A stretch of DNA of 64,000 nt from Leucothrix mucor DSM 2157 (GCF_000419525.1 NZ_ATTE01000001.1:2216655-2280654), one strand, 5' to 3'; shown: positions 51,573 through 62,179, counted from the stretch's first letter. Made by a program: numbers and translations. Notes: a model not told the origin generated them from the sequence alone.

Positions 51573-52990
51573 TATAAACTCCTTACATCCGTGAAGTGAC
51601 CCATCACTGCAGCTGCTGCAGCCATCGCCGGACTTACCAAGTGCGTGCGTCCGCCCTGACCCTGACGACCTTCAAAGTTACGGTTTGAAGTGGAAGCACA
51701 ACGCTCACCGGGCTCAAGGCGATCAGCATTCATCGCTAAACACATGGAGCAACCTGGCTCACGCCACTCAAATCCGGCATCACGGAAAATTTGATCCAAT
51801 CCTTCTTCTTCAGCTTGCTTCTTAACCAAACCAGAACCTGCAACCACCATCGCTAGCGTCACATTGTCAGCCACTTTACGACCTTTGGCCACGTCTGCCG
51901 CTGCCCGTAAATCTTCAATACGTGAGTTGGTGCAAGAACCAATAAACACTTTATCAATCTTAATTTCATTGATCGGCTGACCTGCGCTCAAGCCCATGTA
52001 GTTCAACGCGGATTGGATACCGCTACTTTTAACGGCATCGCTCTCAGCGGCTGGGTCTGGCACATTAGCCGTCACTGGCAACACCATTTCTGGTGACGTT
52101 CCCCAAGTAACCTGAGGCATAATATCGCTGGCATTTAAGCGCACAACCACATCAAACTCTGCATCATCATCAGACTTTAAGTCGGACCACGCTTCAACTG
52201 CCGCATCCCACTGCTCGCCTTTTGGTGCATATGGGCGACCGTTGACATAATCAATAGTCGTTTGATCAACTGCGATCATGCCTGCACGCGCACCACCTTC
52301 AATAGCCATATTACAGACTGTCATACGGCCTTCCATGCTGAGGTCGCGAATTGCTTCACCAGCAAACTCAATTGCACAACCCGTACCACCTGCGGTACCG
52401 ATCTCGCCAATAATAGCCAACACGATATCTTTAGCGGTAACGCCAGGGCCGACTTTGCCATCCACGCTAACCAGCATGTTTTTCATTTTCTTCTGGATCA
52501 GACACTGAGTTGCCATCACGTGCTCAACTTCAGAAGTCCCGATACCATGCGCCAATGCGCCAAAGGCACCGTGAGTCGAGGTATGTGAATCACCACAAAC
52601 GACCGTCATGCCAGGCAATGTAGCGCCCTGCTCAGGCCCAATCACGTGAACGATACCCTGACGGATATCATCCATCATGAATTCGATTACTTTGAAATCA
52701 GCACAGTTTTGATTCAACGTTTCGATCTGAATTTTAGAAACGGGATCACTAATACCCGCCGTACCATTGCCACGATCCGCTTGGGTGGTTGGTACATTGT
52801 GATCAGGCACTGCCAAAATCGAATCTGCACGCCATAAAGGGCGATTCGCGATGCGCAAACCTTCAAAAGCCTGCGGCGATGTCACTTCATGCACCAAATG
52901 ACGATCGATGTACAATAAAGCCGTACCATCTTCTTCCTGACGCACCACATGGGCATCCCAAAGTTTGTCGTATAACGTTTTTCCAGCCAT
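51572..52990 (-). CDS. leuC: 3-isopropylmalate dehydratase large subunit LeuC
   Basis: 472 residues, aconitase family. The three 4Fe-4S cysteines are in [14 protein letters not shown] (one) and [11 protein letters not shown] (two); [20 protein letters not shown] is the substrate loop. First gene of leuC-leuD, divergent from a LysR gene. leuB and asd, which often follow, are absent. Confidence 0.97.
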   Translation of the reverse strand: MAGKTLYDKLWDAHVVRQEEDGTALLYIDRHLVHEVTSPQAFEGLRIANRPLWRADSILAVPDHNVPTTQADRGNGTAGISDPVSKIQIETLNQNCADFKVIEFMMDDIRQGIVHVIGPEQGATLPGMTVVCGDSHTSTHGAFGALAHGIGTSEVEHVMATQCLIQKKMKNMLVSVDGKVGPGVTAKDIVLAIIGEIGTAGGTGCAIEFAGEAIRDLSMEGRMTVCNMAIEGGARAGMIAVDQTTIDYVNGRPYAPKGEQWDAAVEAWSDLKSDDDAEFDVVVRLNASDIMPQVTWGTSPEMVLPVTANVPDPAAESDAVKSSGIQSALNYMGLSAGQPINEIKIDKVFIGSCTNSRIEDLRAAADVAKGRKVADNVTLAMVVAGSGLVKKQAEEEGLDQIFRDAGFEWREPGCSMCLAMNADRLEPGERCASTSNRNFEGRQGQGGRTHLVSPAMAAAAAVMGHFTDVRSL

Positions 52991-53020
52991 TACTTCACTC
53001 CTTAGTAATTTCCCAACATC

Positions 53021-53033
53021 TTATGCTTGCATA
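53021..53033. promoter_or_regulatory. LysR-type T-N11-A dyad between leuC and its divergent regulator
   Basis: TATGC-TT-GCATA, read with the preceding T, fits the T-N11-A box bound by LysR proteins. It lies in the 93-bp divergent promoter, 51 bp before the LysR start and 31 bp before leuC. It is a candidate site for control of leuCD and autoregulation. Confidence 0.5.
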
Positions 53034-53083
53034 CCCGATAACTCAAATTCATAATCTTCATTTATTTAAGTCGCAGTAGGAAT

Positions 53084-53947
53084 ATGGATACCCGTAACTA
53101 TCAAGCTTTTCTAGCCGTTGCCGAATTGGGTTCCTTCTCCAAAGCGGCAGAAACCTTATTCATTACGCAACCGGCTGTAAGTAAGCGCATTGCTACGCTT
53201 GAATCCTTATTGGGTAGTCCAGTATTTGATCGAGCGGGCCACAGCATCCTGTTAAATGAGGCTGGCCGCGCCCTGCTACCCATTGCGCAGCGCATTATAC
53301 GCGATATTGAAGAATCGCGTCGGGTTTTGGCTAATCTGAATGGCAAAATCAGCGGGCAATTATCCTTAGTCACATCACACCACATTGGCCTGCGGCGGCT
53401 GCCTGAAACCTTGCGGCGTTTTGGCCAGCAATACGCTGGCGTAAAACTGGATCTGGCCTTTATGGACTCGGAAGAAGCTTGTCATCGAATTGAACAAGGC
53501 GAGTTTGAAATGGGGGTTGTCACCTTGCCATTAAGAGCCTCCGGACAGCTGAAACTCACCCCAATTTGGCAAGACCCGTTATGCATTGCCGTGGCACCCG
53601 ATCATCCGTTATTGGAGTTAGACACGGTCACGCTGGCAGACCTTGCGACGCATCGAGCTATTCTTCCGGCACGTGGTACTTACACCCGATCCATTATCGA
53701 AGGCCAACTAGTGCAACAGCAAAGAGCTTTGGATGTGGTACTGGAAACTAACTACATGGAAACCATTCGAATGATGGTAGCGGTGGGTCTTGGCTGGAGC
53801 GCACTCCCTAAAACCATGCTAAGCAATGACTTACGAGAGATTCCTATTAATGAGTTGAAGATGGTGCGCACTTTGGGGCTAGTCCAGCACGCTCAGCGCA
53901 GTGTCTCAAATGCCAGCGCCGCCTTTATTAAGCTACTGCCAATCTAA
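53084..53947 (+). CDS. LysR-family regulator divergent from leuC
   Basis: 287 residues. The helix-turn-helix is clear (GSFSKAAETLFITQPAVSKR, ~15-35) with a LysR effector domain after. A LysR gene also lies beside leuC in Pseudomonas, so leucine-pathway control is plausible. AGGAAT is close to the ATG. Effector unknown; an isopropylmalate-type intermediate would be natural. Confidence 0.88.
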   Translation: MDTRNYQAFLAVAELGSFSKAAETLFITQPAVSKRIATLESLLGSPVFDRAGHSILLNEAGRALLPIAQRIIRDIEESRRVLANLNGKISGQLSLVTSHHIGLRRLPETLRRFGQQYAGVKLDLAFMDSEEACHRIEQGEFEMGVVTLPLRASGQLKLTPIWQDPLCIAVAPDHPLLELDTVTLADLATHRAILPARGTYTRSIIEGQLVQQQRALDVVLETNYMETIRMMVAVGLGWSALPKTMLSNDLREIPINELKMVRTLGLVQHAQRSVSNASAAFIKLLPI

Positions 53948-53952
53948 GAAAT

Positions 53953-53967
53953 TGTCACAATTTGACA
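53953..53967. promoter_or_regulatory. TGTCA-N5-TGACA site upstream of the DUF11-like gene
   Basis: The same half-sites and 5-nt spacing as the array before fimV, here as a single copy, 95 bp before the start codon. It suggests a shared regulator. Confidence 0.4.
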
Positions 53968-54062
53968 CAAATATGAGTGAAAGCCCGAGATATTCAGTAC
54001 CGATTCATGGCAGCCATCTACCATAAGCCCTGCAACTCGCATTAATACTCCAAGGTAAACTC

Positions 54063-54581
54063 ATGAACACAATCCATAAAAATAATCGGGCGTTCTTTTT
54101 AATCTGCATTTCACTCTTACTCGTGCTGGGTATTCTCAGCTCAGTGACTATGGCGGCAGAAGATCAAATCAAAGTATGGTCAAAAGCGGAAACGAAAGAG
54201 AAAGTAAAAGAAAACGGTAAAGACGTTGAAAAGAAAGTGCCGGCCGTTAAGGCGCTACCAGGCACTATCATTTATTACACGACGGAATTTAAAAACATCA
54301 GCCCAAAATCAGTTGATGGCATCAATATCATCAATCCAATTCCGAAGTTAACCAGCTACATCGACAAATCTGCCTATGGCGATAACACGGACATTACCTT
54401 CTCAGTCGACGGCGGCAAAAGCTGGAATACAGCCGATAAGCTCAAGGTCAAAGGTAAAGACGGCAAGATGACTACGGCTAAAAGTACTAGCTACACTCAC
54501 ATTCGCTGGAAGCATAAAGGACCACTAGCGTCCGGTAAAACAGGTAAGGCTTTGTTTCAGGTTAAGCTGCTAAAGCCCTGA
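54063..54581 (+). CDS. Exported protein with DUF11-like domain
   Basis: 172 residues; AAGGTAAACTC precedes the ATG. A signal peptide or membrane anchor (~10-32, LICISLLLVLGILSSVTMAA) is followed by a lysine-rich stretch and a domain with PGTIIYYTTEFKNISPKSVDGINIINPIP and FSVDGGKSWN, as in conserved DUF11 repeats that occur in surface and envelope proteins. It is alone on the plus strand and abuts the transglycosylase stop. Function unknown; possible envelope structural role. Confidence 0.65.
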   Translation: MNTIHKNNRAFFLICISLLLVLGILSSVTMAAEDQIKVWSKAETKEKVKENGKDVEKKVPAVKALPGTIIYYTTEFKNISPKSVDGINIINPIPKLTSYIDKSAYGDNTDITFSVDGGKSWNTADKLKVKGKDGKMTTAKSTSYTHIRWKHKGPLASGKTGKALFQVKLLKP

Positions 54582-55310
54582 TTATTGTTTCTTAAACAAT
54601 TCGGGGGCTTGGCTACGCATAAAGTCTAAACCTTGGCGACCAGGTTTTGCGGTTAGCGGTTTTGGTGGCTCTGGAACAGGGGGAATATACACTCCCGAAA
54701 CTCTTCCGGAGCCGCTCTGCGCATCAGATTTAACCAGTCGCTTATACGGGAAATACACAGCACCATTAGCAATTGTATTGGTAGGATAAACAGACTTACC
54801 CGGTGCTAGTTTAGAGTAGATAGACAGAACATTACGTACGTAGTTTTGCGTTTCGCGATAAGGAGGTATGCCGTTATATTGATCAACCCGCCCTTCACCT
54901 GCGTTGTAGCCAGCTAATGCAAACTGCACATTGCCATTAAAACGCGCTAACAACCATTTCAGATAACGTGAGCCCGCCAGAATATTCTGCTTTGGGTTAA
55001 AGCTATCAGATACCCCGAAACGGTCCGCCGTATCCGGCATCAACTGCATTAGCCCTTCAGCCCCTGCTGGAGACACAGCACGTGCATTAAAGCAGGACTC
55101 GACAGCAATTACCGCCTGAATCAGTTCAGCGTCTACACCGTGTGTTTTAGCGGCTTGCGTTATGATAGCAGCATGAGCGGCCGATTTTTGTAGTAGCGTA
55201 CCAGGTTGAGCGGTTAAACAGCTTGCGGCTAACACTGGTTGCGCCAGCACTAACCCACCGCACAGCAGGCTAAGCGCTAGTCTTCGCCTTATTATCGTCG
55301 GAATGTTCAT
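54582..55310 (-). CDS. Lytic transglycosylase (SLT domain)
   Basis: 242 residues with a signal peptide (~1-28). The SLT core has the catalytic Glu in IQAVIAVESCFNARAVSPAG, then GLMQLMPDTADRFGV and ALAGYNAGEG, ending near 175; the last 60 residues are proline-rich. It cleaves peptidoglycan glycan strands. No ribosome site is obvious. It is convergent with the DUF11-like gene with no gap. Confidence 0.9.
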   Translation of the reverse strand: MNIPTIIRRRLALSLLCGGLVLAQPVLAASCLTAQPGTLLQKSAAHAAIITQAAKTHGVDAELIQAVIAVESCFNARAVSPAGAEGLMQLMPDTADRFGVSDSFNPKQNILAGSRYLKWLLARFNGNVQFALAGYNAGEGRVDQYNGIPPYRETQNYVRNVLSIYSKLAPGKSVYPTNTIANGAVYFPYKRLVKSDAQSGSGRVSGVYIPPVPEPPKPLTAKPGRQGLDFMRSQAPELFKKQ

Positions 55311-55359
55311 AAAACTATTAGTTTGGCCCGATGTACTTGTCTTCTAAAAAGACTTAGTC

Positions 55360-56400
55360 CTAGGTTTCGGTCGGAAGTTCAGTCGCATCCCGAAACTCAC
55401 CTAGCTCCTGCAGCACACTCGTGGCATAACTTCCTGGCGGTAATGAAAAGCTCAATTCCAGGCAATCATCACTTAACCATTGGTGCTCAAGCTCACCCAC
55501 CATCACTCGTAGCGAGCGGCGCTCTTGCTTTAAACCATGCTTTTCAAGACCCGCACACAGCACCGGAAACACCTCAGTCATTGAGGACTCCAATGCGGCA
55601 ACTTCGCCCTGAGAAACCAGCTCACCAGCACCCCACAATGGACCTGTTGGATGCAAATCAAGCTCAGTAACCCGTTGGATCAAGGTGTCATTTAACGGCT
55701 CATAGAAACAACTATTGGTTCCATCAAGCTTAAAGACATCACCATCAACTGCCGAACTCCACTGCCCCTGTGCCACACGTTGTGACAAGCAGTGGTTATA
55801 AATCAAGGATCTAGCCGCAGAAAGATACATTCCACGTTGCTTGCTAGCCTTTGGTTTACTGTGACCTTCAAACCACGAAGTCGCGCGGACAATGTTTTGC
55901 TGATCGTGACCAAAGCGCTGCACACCAAAATAGTTAGGTACACCATCTTTACGAATGGCTGCGAGACAGGATTCTAACTGAGTTTTATCACCTTCACAGT
56001 TACGGATTACTAACTTAAAGCGATTGCCTTTAAGAGTACCAATTCGCAATTTACGGTTATGGCGCACTTGCTCAATAATTTGAATGGATTCTGGTAATTG
56101 TGGCTGCCAATCCGGTGCTTCTTTGCCCGGCAACCAGACGCTATACCACTGCGTTGTAATCGCATGACGATCTTTTAATCCGGCATACGACACATCACGG
56201 CGCGCAATACCTGCGATATCAGCGAGCTGGCGGCCAGTCCATTCGGTATTCTGCCCGTCCTTACGAATTTTCACACAGACATGTTCACCTTCACCACTGG
56301 GTTCAAAATCAGGAATTTCATCAACCTGAAAGTCGGCGTGAGTAGTACGAATGTCGCCACGAAAATTGGCAGCGTTCGCTGTCCGTTGAAGATCCATCAT
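55360..56400 (-). CDS. truD: tRNA pseudouridine13 synthase TruD
   Basis: 346 residues. The catalytic Asp is in VSYAGLKDRHAITTQWYSV (~71-89); NYFGVQRFG and RSLIYNHCLSQRV are typical. It modifies U13 of tRNA. It begins immediately after the tsaB stop, so it belongs to the tsaB-containing operon. Confidence 0.95.
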   Translation of the reverse strand: MMDLQRTANAANFRGDIRTTHADFQVDEIPDFEPSGEGEHVCVKIRKDGQNTEWTGRQLADIAGIARRDVSYAGLKDRHAITTQWYSVWLPGKEAPDWQPQLPESIQIIEQVRHNRKLRIGTLKGNRFKLVIRNCEGDKTQLESCLAAIRKDGVPNYFGVQRFGHDQQNIVRATSWFEGHSKPKASKQRGMYLSAARSLIYNHCLSQRVAQGQWSSAVDGDVFKLDGTNSCFYEPLNDTLIQRVTELDLHPTGPLWGAGELVSQGEVAALESSMTEVFPVLCAGLEKHGLKQERRSLRVMVGELEHQWLSDDCLELSFSLPPGSYATSVLQELGEFRDATELPTET

Positions 56401-57096
56401 TTAAGTCTTACCCTGCTCGCCTTTTTTCAAGGCAACGTTATTACGCAAATAAACCGGTTCAGCGTCTGCTGCATCGATGGTTTCACCACGCAGCCATGCG
56501 GCAGCCGCAAGCTTCGCAACATAGTAGGCACTTGGGAATACTTCACGGATAATCCCTTTAATCCAAGGTGGAGGATTCTGCAGGAAGGTCTCTTGATAAG
56601 CCTCCCAACCGCTACCAAACACAATGGCGGGCTTACCATATTCAGTTAAAACTTCAGGTGCAGAGACTTGCTCTTCACCAATCAGCACTAGCTCATCACC
56701 TTGCTTTGCGTATTCACCCCAATAAACCTCACCCATACGAGCATCTAAGGCTGCAATATAATTACCTTCAGCATCGGGTTGATTTTCCAGCACTAACTCA
56801 GCCATAGTGGCTAGGGTTGAAATTGGAATCAGTGGCTTGTTCAACGCCAAGCCTAAGCCCTGAGCAATGCCCACAGCAATTCGCAAGCCCGTAAAAGCAC
56901 CGGGTCCACAGCCAAAAGCAATCGCATCGAGCTCTTCACGTGTGACGCCAGCGTCTTCCAGTACATCATCCAGCATCGGAAGAATCAGCTGTGTATGCTC
57001 GCGAGGTGCAAACTCAAAACGCGCTGTAATCTCGCCATCATTGTAGACAGCCGCAGAACAGGCTTCGGTGGCGGTTTCAATTGCCAGAATTTTCAT
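56401..57096 (-). CDS. tsaB: tRNA threonylcarbamoyladenosine partner protein TsaB
   Basis: 231 residues. KILAIETATEACSAAVYNDG, REHTQLILPMLDDVL and GCGPGAFTGLRIAVGIAQG are TsaB signatures. It stabilises TsaD and TsaE in making t6A of tRNA. It overlaps the YoaA-type helicase gene by 4 bp (ATGA), a common gammaproteobacterial pairing. Confidence 0.95.
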   Translation of the reverse strand: MKILAIETATEACSAAVYNDGEITARFEFAPREHTQLILPMLDDVLEDAGVTREELDAIAFGCGPGAFTGLRIAVGIAQGLGLALNKPLIPISTLATMAELVLENQPDAEGNYIAALDARMGEVYWGEYAKQGDELVLIGEEQVSAPEVLTEYGKPAIVFGSGWEAYQETFLQNPPPWIKGIIREVFPSAYYVAKLAAAAWLRGETIDAADAEPVYLRNNVALKKGEQGKT

Positions 57097-59012
57097 TTAC
57101 TGATACTCGTAAAGAATCGTTCAACCACTTCCCGCTTACTGGTGCGCGGTACACGTGGAATACTTTCAAGGAAGGTACGGCCATAAGATTTAGTTCGCAA
57201 GCGTGGGTCGCAAATCATTAATACCCCTTTATCTGCCTCATCACGGATCAGACGTCCAACACCCTGCTTCATGGCAATAATTGCCTGCGGGAGCTGATAT
57301 TCATTAAAGGGATTACGACCCTGCTCGCGAATCGATTTAATCCGCGCTTCCAGCACCGGATCACCTGGGGATGCAAAGGGAAACTTATCGATAATGACGC
57401 AACTCAGCGCATCACCACGCACATCCACACCTTCCCAGAACGTGCTGGTGCCAAGTAATACGGCATTGCCCAGCTCTTTGAACTGTTTAATCATTTCAGC
57501 CTGAGAGGTATCACCTTGTACCAAAATCGGATAATCAATCTCTGACTTCAGCAGTTCGGCCGCCTGATTGAGCGCACGGTAACTGGTGAATAGCATAAAG
57601 GTTCGACCTTTAGCCGCTTTAATCACCGGAATCGCTTCTTCCACAACCCGAGGAGTGAAGTCAGCGTGTTGTGGCTCTGGCATATTAGGTGGCGCATACA
57701 GCAGCGCATTATTCCAATAATCAAAGGGACTATCCAATAGCAATGATTTGGGGTTTTCTAGCCCAATGCGTTGAGTGAAATGCTCAAAGGAATGACCAAC
57801 GGCCAGAGTTGCTGAGGTTAAAACCCAAGCACAGGGATAGGCATCAAGCTGTTTACGGAACGGCTCTGCTATTTCCAATGGGGTTGAGATAAGCGAGAAA
57901 GAGCGAGTATAGGTCTCATACCACTGCACGGTTTCTGGCTTGGGCGACTGGAAGTTTTGCAGACGTTGGGATTGTACAAATAAACGCTCATAGCAGGATT
58001 GCAGGCCTTTACTTCGCTCGCTAGCGATTTGTAACTGACCTAGCAACAAGTCCATTACATCGCTAAGATTTTGCAGCTCGCGTTGAATTGGCTCGTTATC
58101 GCGGATTTTATACCATGGCTCACGCAGGCCAGGCTTATCCATTGCCAAGCGTAGGTCTAAGACGGTTTTATCCAGCTTAGCCAACTGCTCGCGCAAGTCA
58201 CCCATATCAGAAGCAGACTCTAAACACTCCGCTAAAGTATCGCGACTCCAATCCTGTAACTGACGGCTACTTAAGGTATCGCTGAAAAAGGTTGATGCAA
58301 TTTCCGGAAGCTGATGCGCCTCATCTAAAATCACCGCATTGGCACTTGGTAGTAACTCACCAAAGCCTTCTTCTTTCAGCGCCAGATCAGCAAAGAACAG
58401 ATGATGGTTGACCACCACAATGTCAGCTTCTTGCGCATTACGCCGGGCAGTCACAACATGACATTCTTGGTAGTCGCCACACTCTGCGCCAAGGCAGTTA
58501 TCCGTTGTGGAAGTCACACTCGGCCAGATTTCAGCATCGCGTGGTACAGTGATCAGCTCGGCAACGTCACCTGATTTGGTAGCAAATGCCCAATCATCAA
58601 CACGACGCAAATGCGAGATGGATTTTTTATCTTTAAAACGCCCTTCCAGCTGTACTAAGCGCAAACGGTGCTTACACAAGTAGTTAGCGCGGCCCTTCAG
58701 CAAAGCAGTTTTCGCAGTCGACTTCAGAGCCTTTTTTACCAGTGGTAAATCCTTCAGAAACAGCTGATCCTGCAAGGTTTTACTACCGGTGGACACAATC
58801 ACTTTGCCGCCGCTTAAAAACGCGGGCAGCAGGTACGCGAAGGTCTTACCGACACCGGTACCCGCTTCAATCACGACGGAGCTATTCGTTTCGATGGCTT
58901 CAGAAACCGCTTCCAGCATCTCTTGCTGTTGAGGTCGCACCTGAAAGCCGGAAATGACCTGCGCTATTGGTCCATCATCGGCCAATAAGGTTTTCCAATC
59001 TGTTTTCGCCAT
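57093..59012 (-). CDS. yoaA: DinG-family helicase YoaA
   Basis: 639 residues, XPD-like. Walker A EAGTGVGKTFAYLLPA (~47), iron-sulfur cysteines in KGRANYLCKHRL and NCLGAECGDYQEC (four Cys), DEAH in ILDEAHQLPEI, and a late QGVGRLIRDEADKG motif VI. It unwinds DNA and, with HolC in E. coli, aids repair of replication damage. It overlaps the TPR lipoprotein gene by one base. Confidence 0.92.
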   Translation of the reverse strand: MAKTDWKTLLADDGPIAQVISGFQVRPQQQEMLEAVSEAIETNSSVVIEAGTGVGKTFAYLLPAFLSGGKVIVSTGSKTLQDQLFLKDLPLVKKALKSTAKTALLKGRANYLCKHRLRLVQLEGRFKDKKSISHLRRVDDWAFATKSGDVAELITVPRDAEIWPSVTSTTDNCLGAECGDYQECHVVTARRNAQEADIVVVNHHLFFADLALKEEGFGELLPSANAVILDEAHQLPEIASTFFSDTLSSRQLQDWSRDTLAECLESASDMGDLREQLAKLDKTVLDLRLAMDKPGLREPWYKIRDNEPIQRELQNLSDVMDLLLGQLQIASERSKGLQSCYERLFVQSQRLQNFQSPKPETVQWYETYTRSFSLISTPLEIAEPFRKQLDAYPCAWVLTSATLAVGHSFEHFTQRIGLENPKSLLLDSPFDYWNNALLYAPPNMPEPQHADFTPRVVEEAIPVIKAAKGRTFMLFTSYRALNQAAELLKSEIDYPILVQGDTSQAEMIKQFKELGNAVLLGTSTFWEGVDVRGDALSCVIIDKFPFASPGDPVLEARIKSIREQGRNPFNEYQLPQAIIAMKQGVGRLIRDEADKGVLMICDPRLRTKSYGRTFLESIPRVPRTSKREVVERFFTSISK

Positions 59013-59845
59013 TAGAGATTCATTTTCTTATAATCAAGCACTTCTTTGAACACGCGAGTGTTATCTGTTTTGGTCGCTGCGCGATTCATTAAATCCAGAC
59101 TCTTTTCGGTCAGATCACGATTGCCAGAGGCTAAAGGCAGCGCCTTACGCGCAAGGCTGATTGCCTGATCATAAATACCTTTATCATAGTTTAGCGAGGC
59201 CAGCTGATACCAAAGCTCAGGGCTTTGCGGCTCAATGCGTAGCGCACGCTCTACTTTGTTAATCGCCGCATCTTGACGGCCCACAGCCGCTTCCGCCTTA
59301 GCTGATAACAGCAGTGCGTTAGCCGCCGCAGATAATGGCTTAGTCGCTCGCGCTGGTGCTGGTTCAGCAGTTGACTTATTAGGACGCGTCGCAGTTAACA
59401 CTTCGCGATCAGGTACGCTAGCAAAAGGGTCAATATCCAGCTCACTTTTACGGCGCTCTGCCGCTAAATCCGCCGCAGTCACTACCGGAGCAGGCTCAGG
59501 CTCTACTGCAACCAATGGCTCAGGCTTTAGTGTTTCCACGACCACCGGCGCATCCGGCTCAATCGTAGAGGTGTAGGCATCTTGATAGTCTTTTTCCGGC
59601 GCGTAAGTATCATCGTACTGCGGCTCAGAATAACTTTGAGGCTTGTACTCCTCAAACGCTGGCGTTTCATACTGACTACGAGCAGGTGCAGGCGGCTGCA
59701 CTCTCGGCTGAGGCGGCTCAGAGATTGGAATCGGTGGCAGCTGATTAACCGGACGAGAGTCCCGTATATCCTGATTAGAACAAGCCGCACTCCCCAGCGC
59801 AATAACTGCTAATAACGCATATCTTAAATCGGTGTTTCTGAACAT
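59012..59845 (-). CDS. TPR-containing lipoprotein
   Basis: 277 residues. A lipobox is visible (ALGSAACSNQ, Cys ~22). A long proline/glutamate-rich linker (~30-150) leads to TPR-like repeats (ANALLLSAKAEAAVGRQDAA, then PELWYQLASLNYDKGIYDQA). GGAAATATA precedes the ATG. It is probably an outer-membrane-anchored scaffold with a link to cell-wall genes, given mrcB upstream by 48 bp; no direct function is known. Confidence 0.78.
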   Translation of the reverse strand: MFRNTDLRYALLAVIALGSAACSNQDIRDSRPVNQLPPIPISEPPQPRVQPPAPARSQYETPAFEEYKPQSYSEPQYDDTYAPEKDYQDAYTSTIEPDAPVVVETLKPEPLVAVEPEPAPVVTAADLAAERRKSELDIDPFASVPDREVLTATRPNKSTAEPAPARATKPLSAAANALLLSAKAEAAVGRQDAAINKVERALRIEPQSPELWYQLASLNYDKGIYDQAISLARKALPLASGNRDLTEKSLDLMNRAATKTDNTRVFKEVLDYKKMNL

Positions 59846-59893
59846 TATATTTCCAAAAAAATCTGTTTAATCGAGTGTATTATTATTGTTTAA

Positions 59894-62179
59894 CTACTCT
59901 TCCACGGCTGCTGGTGCATCTACAACACAAACCCGATACTTGGTTGGCTGAGTGCCACGCAAAAACGGTAAGGTCTGGCTTTTTCCGCAGCTTGGGTTGT
60001 AAAGTAACCCCGTCTCCGCATCAACCTTCACAAAGCGTACATTACCCGGACGCACTGGTTTCAGGGGCCTTGTTGGCAGCACTTTAAACAGATCCCCCCA
60101 GACTTTAATCGCGCCAGTTCCACCCGTTAAGCCGGTTTCTTTATTATCATCCCGACCAACCCAAACAGAAGCAACATGCTGACCGGTAAATCCGGCATAC
60201 CAGCTATCTCGCTTGTTATTGGTGGTTCCGGTTTTACCCGCTGAGTTTTTCCAGGCTGGCAATACTCTGGATAGGTAACTTGCCGTTCCACGCTTGGTGA
60301 CTTGATTCATTGCATAGGTCAGCAGATAGTTTGCTTCTGGCGTAGTCACTTGCTGAATATTCAGCGGGTAACGACGCAAGGTACGGCCGAATGAATCCAT
60401 CACACTGCGAATAGATTTTAATGGCGTGTAGCTACCACCCGAGGCAATCGTTTGATACATCTGCTGCACTTCTAGCGGTGATAATTCTAATGCACCAAGC
60501 AGCACTGAAGGATATGGCGGAATATCAGCAACAACCCCCATCGCATGTAGCTTTTCAACGATCTTAGGCATCCCCAAAGTCACACCGATTCGCACGGTTG
60601 GCGTATTGCGGGACTTAACTAACGCTTCTTCAAGCGTCACTAAGCCACGATCACGATTATCGTAGTTTCCAGGCTCCCACACTTCACCATTAGATAGACG
60701 CACTTTAACCGGCCCATCACTAATCAGGCTCGACAACGTATATTGATCAGGGTTTTCCAAAGCCGCCAGATAGACACCCGGCTTAACCAAAGAACCAATT
60801 TGTCGCTTAGCATCAATCGCACGATTATAGCCAGCATAGCGCACATCACGTCCGCCAACCATCGCCAGTACTTCGCCATCCTGCACGCTACTCACAACGA
60901 TTGCGCCGTTTAACTTACCAGCGGGAATGCGTTCTTGTTTCTCAAGCTGCTCAACTCGCTTGCTTAACACCTTCTCAGAAGTCAGCTGTACAATCGGGTC
61001 CATCGCAGTGAAAATCAGCAAGCCTTCGCTGCGCAGATCTTCTTCCTGATAGTCACGCTGCAACTGGGATTTCACCAGCTCTAAATAAGCGGGGAATGGG
61101 CTAACACTCGGTGGGGCATTGGCTGTGATATGCAATGGGCGAGTCTTATACAACTCAGCATCTGCATCGCTAATCACGCCCTCACGAGCCATGACATCCA
61201 GAACCAGATTACGACGTTCGATAGCACGGTCAGGGAAGCGACGCGGGTCATAATACGAAGCACCCTTCGCCATACCAATCAACAAAGCCACCTGATCCGT
61301 TTCCAGCTCACGAATCGGTCGGCTAAAGTAAAACTGTGAGGCCAAACCAAAACCATGAATCGCACGCTTTTTATTCTGCCCAAGATAAATCTCGTTCAGA
61401 TAGGTCTCTAAAATTTTGTCTTTGGAATAGTGTAATTCCAATAGCAACGCCATGGTTGCCTCATTCACTTTACGCTTGAGACTACGTTCATTGGTCAGGT
61501 AAAAGTTCTTAACCAACTGCTGGGTAAGTGTACTACCACCTTGCACCGTTTGACCGGCTTTAGCATTCGCCAGCATCGCCCGTAAAATCGACTTGGGATT
61601 AACCCCAACATGGTCGTAATAGTTTTTATCCTCAACCGCAATCAGGCCCTTAATCAACATGGGAGACACTTCATCCAACTGGACCAAAACCCGATCTTCA
61701 TTATGACTTGGGTAAAAATTACCAATCAGTAGCGGTTCAAGGCGCATCAGACTAAGCGGGCCAGTGTCATCAACATGGCGCAAGGAGGTTACTTGTCCTT
61801 TGCTGATTTTTAACTCAAGGCTGCGTTTAGGTTCGGTATCTTCCGCGAACTGGAATCCACGCGAATGAATGACAAATGTATTGCCATTACGCTTAAATGA
61901 GCCGGTGCTATTACTGTCAGTTCCCTGTGTGTAATTAAGCAGCTGTAATTCTTTTTCCAGGTTCTCTGCAAGCAAAGTTTGCCCTTCATACAACTCTAAC
62001 GGTCGTGCAAAGACGCGTGCAGGGAGTGCCCAGAGCTTGCCGGCAAATTGTGTTTTAACCTGGTCATCCAGCTTAAGCACGTAGGCGGCAGCCACTACAG
62101 CTCCGATGACAATCGAAACTAAGAGCGTAATTCTGAAGATACGCCAGATAATTTTGATAAAAGACCAGAGAAAACTCAC
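59894..62179 (-). CDS. mrcB: Penicillin-binding protein 1B (bifunctional peptidoglycan synthase)
   Basis: 761 residues from GTG at 62179, with AAAGGGG upstream. A membrane anchor (~10-33), UB2H-like linker, transglycosylase motifs (EDKNYYDHVGVNPKSI near 178; GGSTLTQQLVKNFYL; KILETYLNEIYLG) and a transpeptidase with S-L-V-K near 460, S-R-N and KTGTTNNKRD. It polymerises and cross-links peptidoglycan at the inner membrane. Confidence 0.95.
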   Translation of the reverse strand: MSFLWSFIKIIWRIFRITLLVSIVIGAVVAAAYVLKLDDQVKTQFAGKLWALPARVFARPLELYEGQTLLAENLEKELQLLNYTQGTDSNSTGSFKRNGNTFVIHSRGFQFAEDTEPKRSLELKISKGQVTSLRHVDDTGPLSLMRLEPLLIGNFYPSHNEDRVLVQLDEVSPMLIKGLIAVEDKNYYDHVGVNPKSILRAMLANAKAGQTVQGGSTLTQQLVKNFYLTNERSLKRKVNEATMALLLELHYSKDKILETYLNEIYLGQNKKRAIHGFGLASQFYFSRPIRELETDQVALLIGMAKGASYYDPRRFPDRAIERRNLVLDVMAREGVISDADAELYKTRPLHITANAPPSVSPFPAYLELVKSQLQRDYQEEDLRSEGLLIFTAMDPIVQLTSEKVLSKRVEQLEKQERIPAGKLNGAIVVSSVQDGEVLAMVGGRDVRYAGYNRAIDAKRQIGSLVKPGVYLAALENPDQYTLSSLISDGPVKVRLSNGEVWEPGNYDNRDRGLVTLEEALVKSRNTPTVRIGVTLGMPKIVEKLHAMGVVADIPPYPSVLLGALELSPLEVQQMYQTIASGGSYTPLKSIRSVMDSFGRTLRRYPLNIQQVTTPEANYLLTYAMNQVTKRGTASYLSRVLPAWKNSAGKTGTTNNKRDSWYAGFTGQHVASVWVGRDDNKETGLTGGTGAIKVWGDLFKVLPTRPLKPVRPGNVRFVKVDAETGLLYNPSCGKSQTLPFLRGTQPTKYRVCVVDAPAAVEE

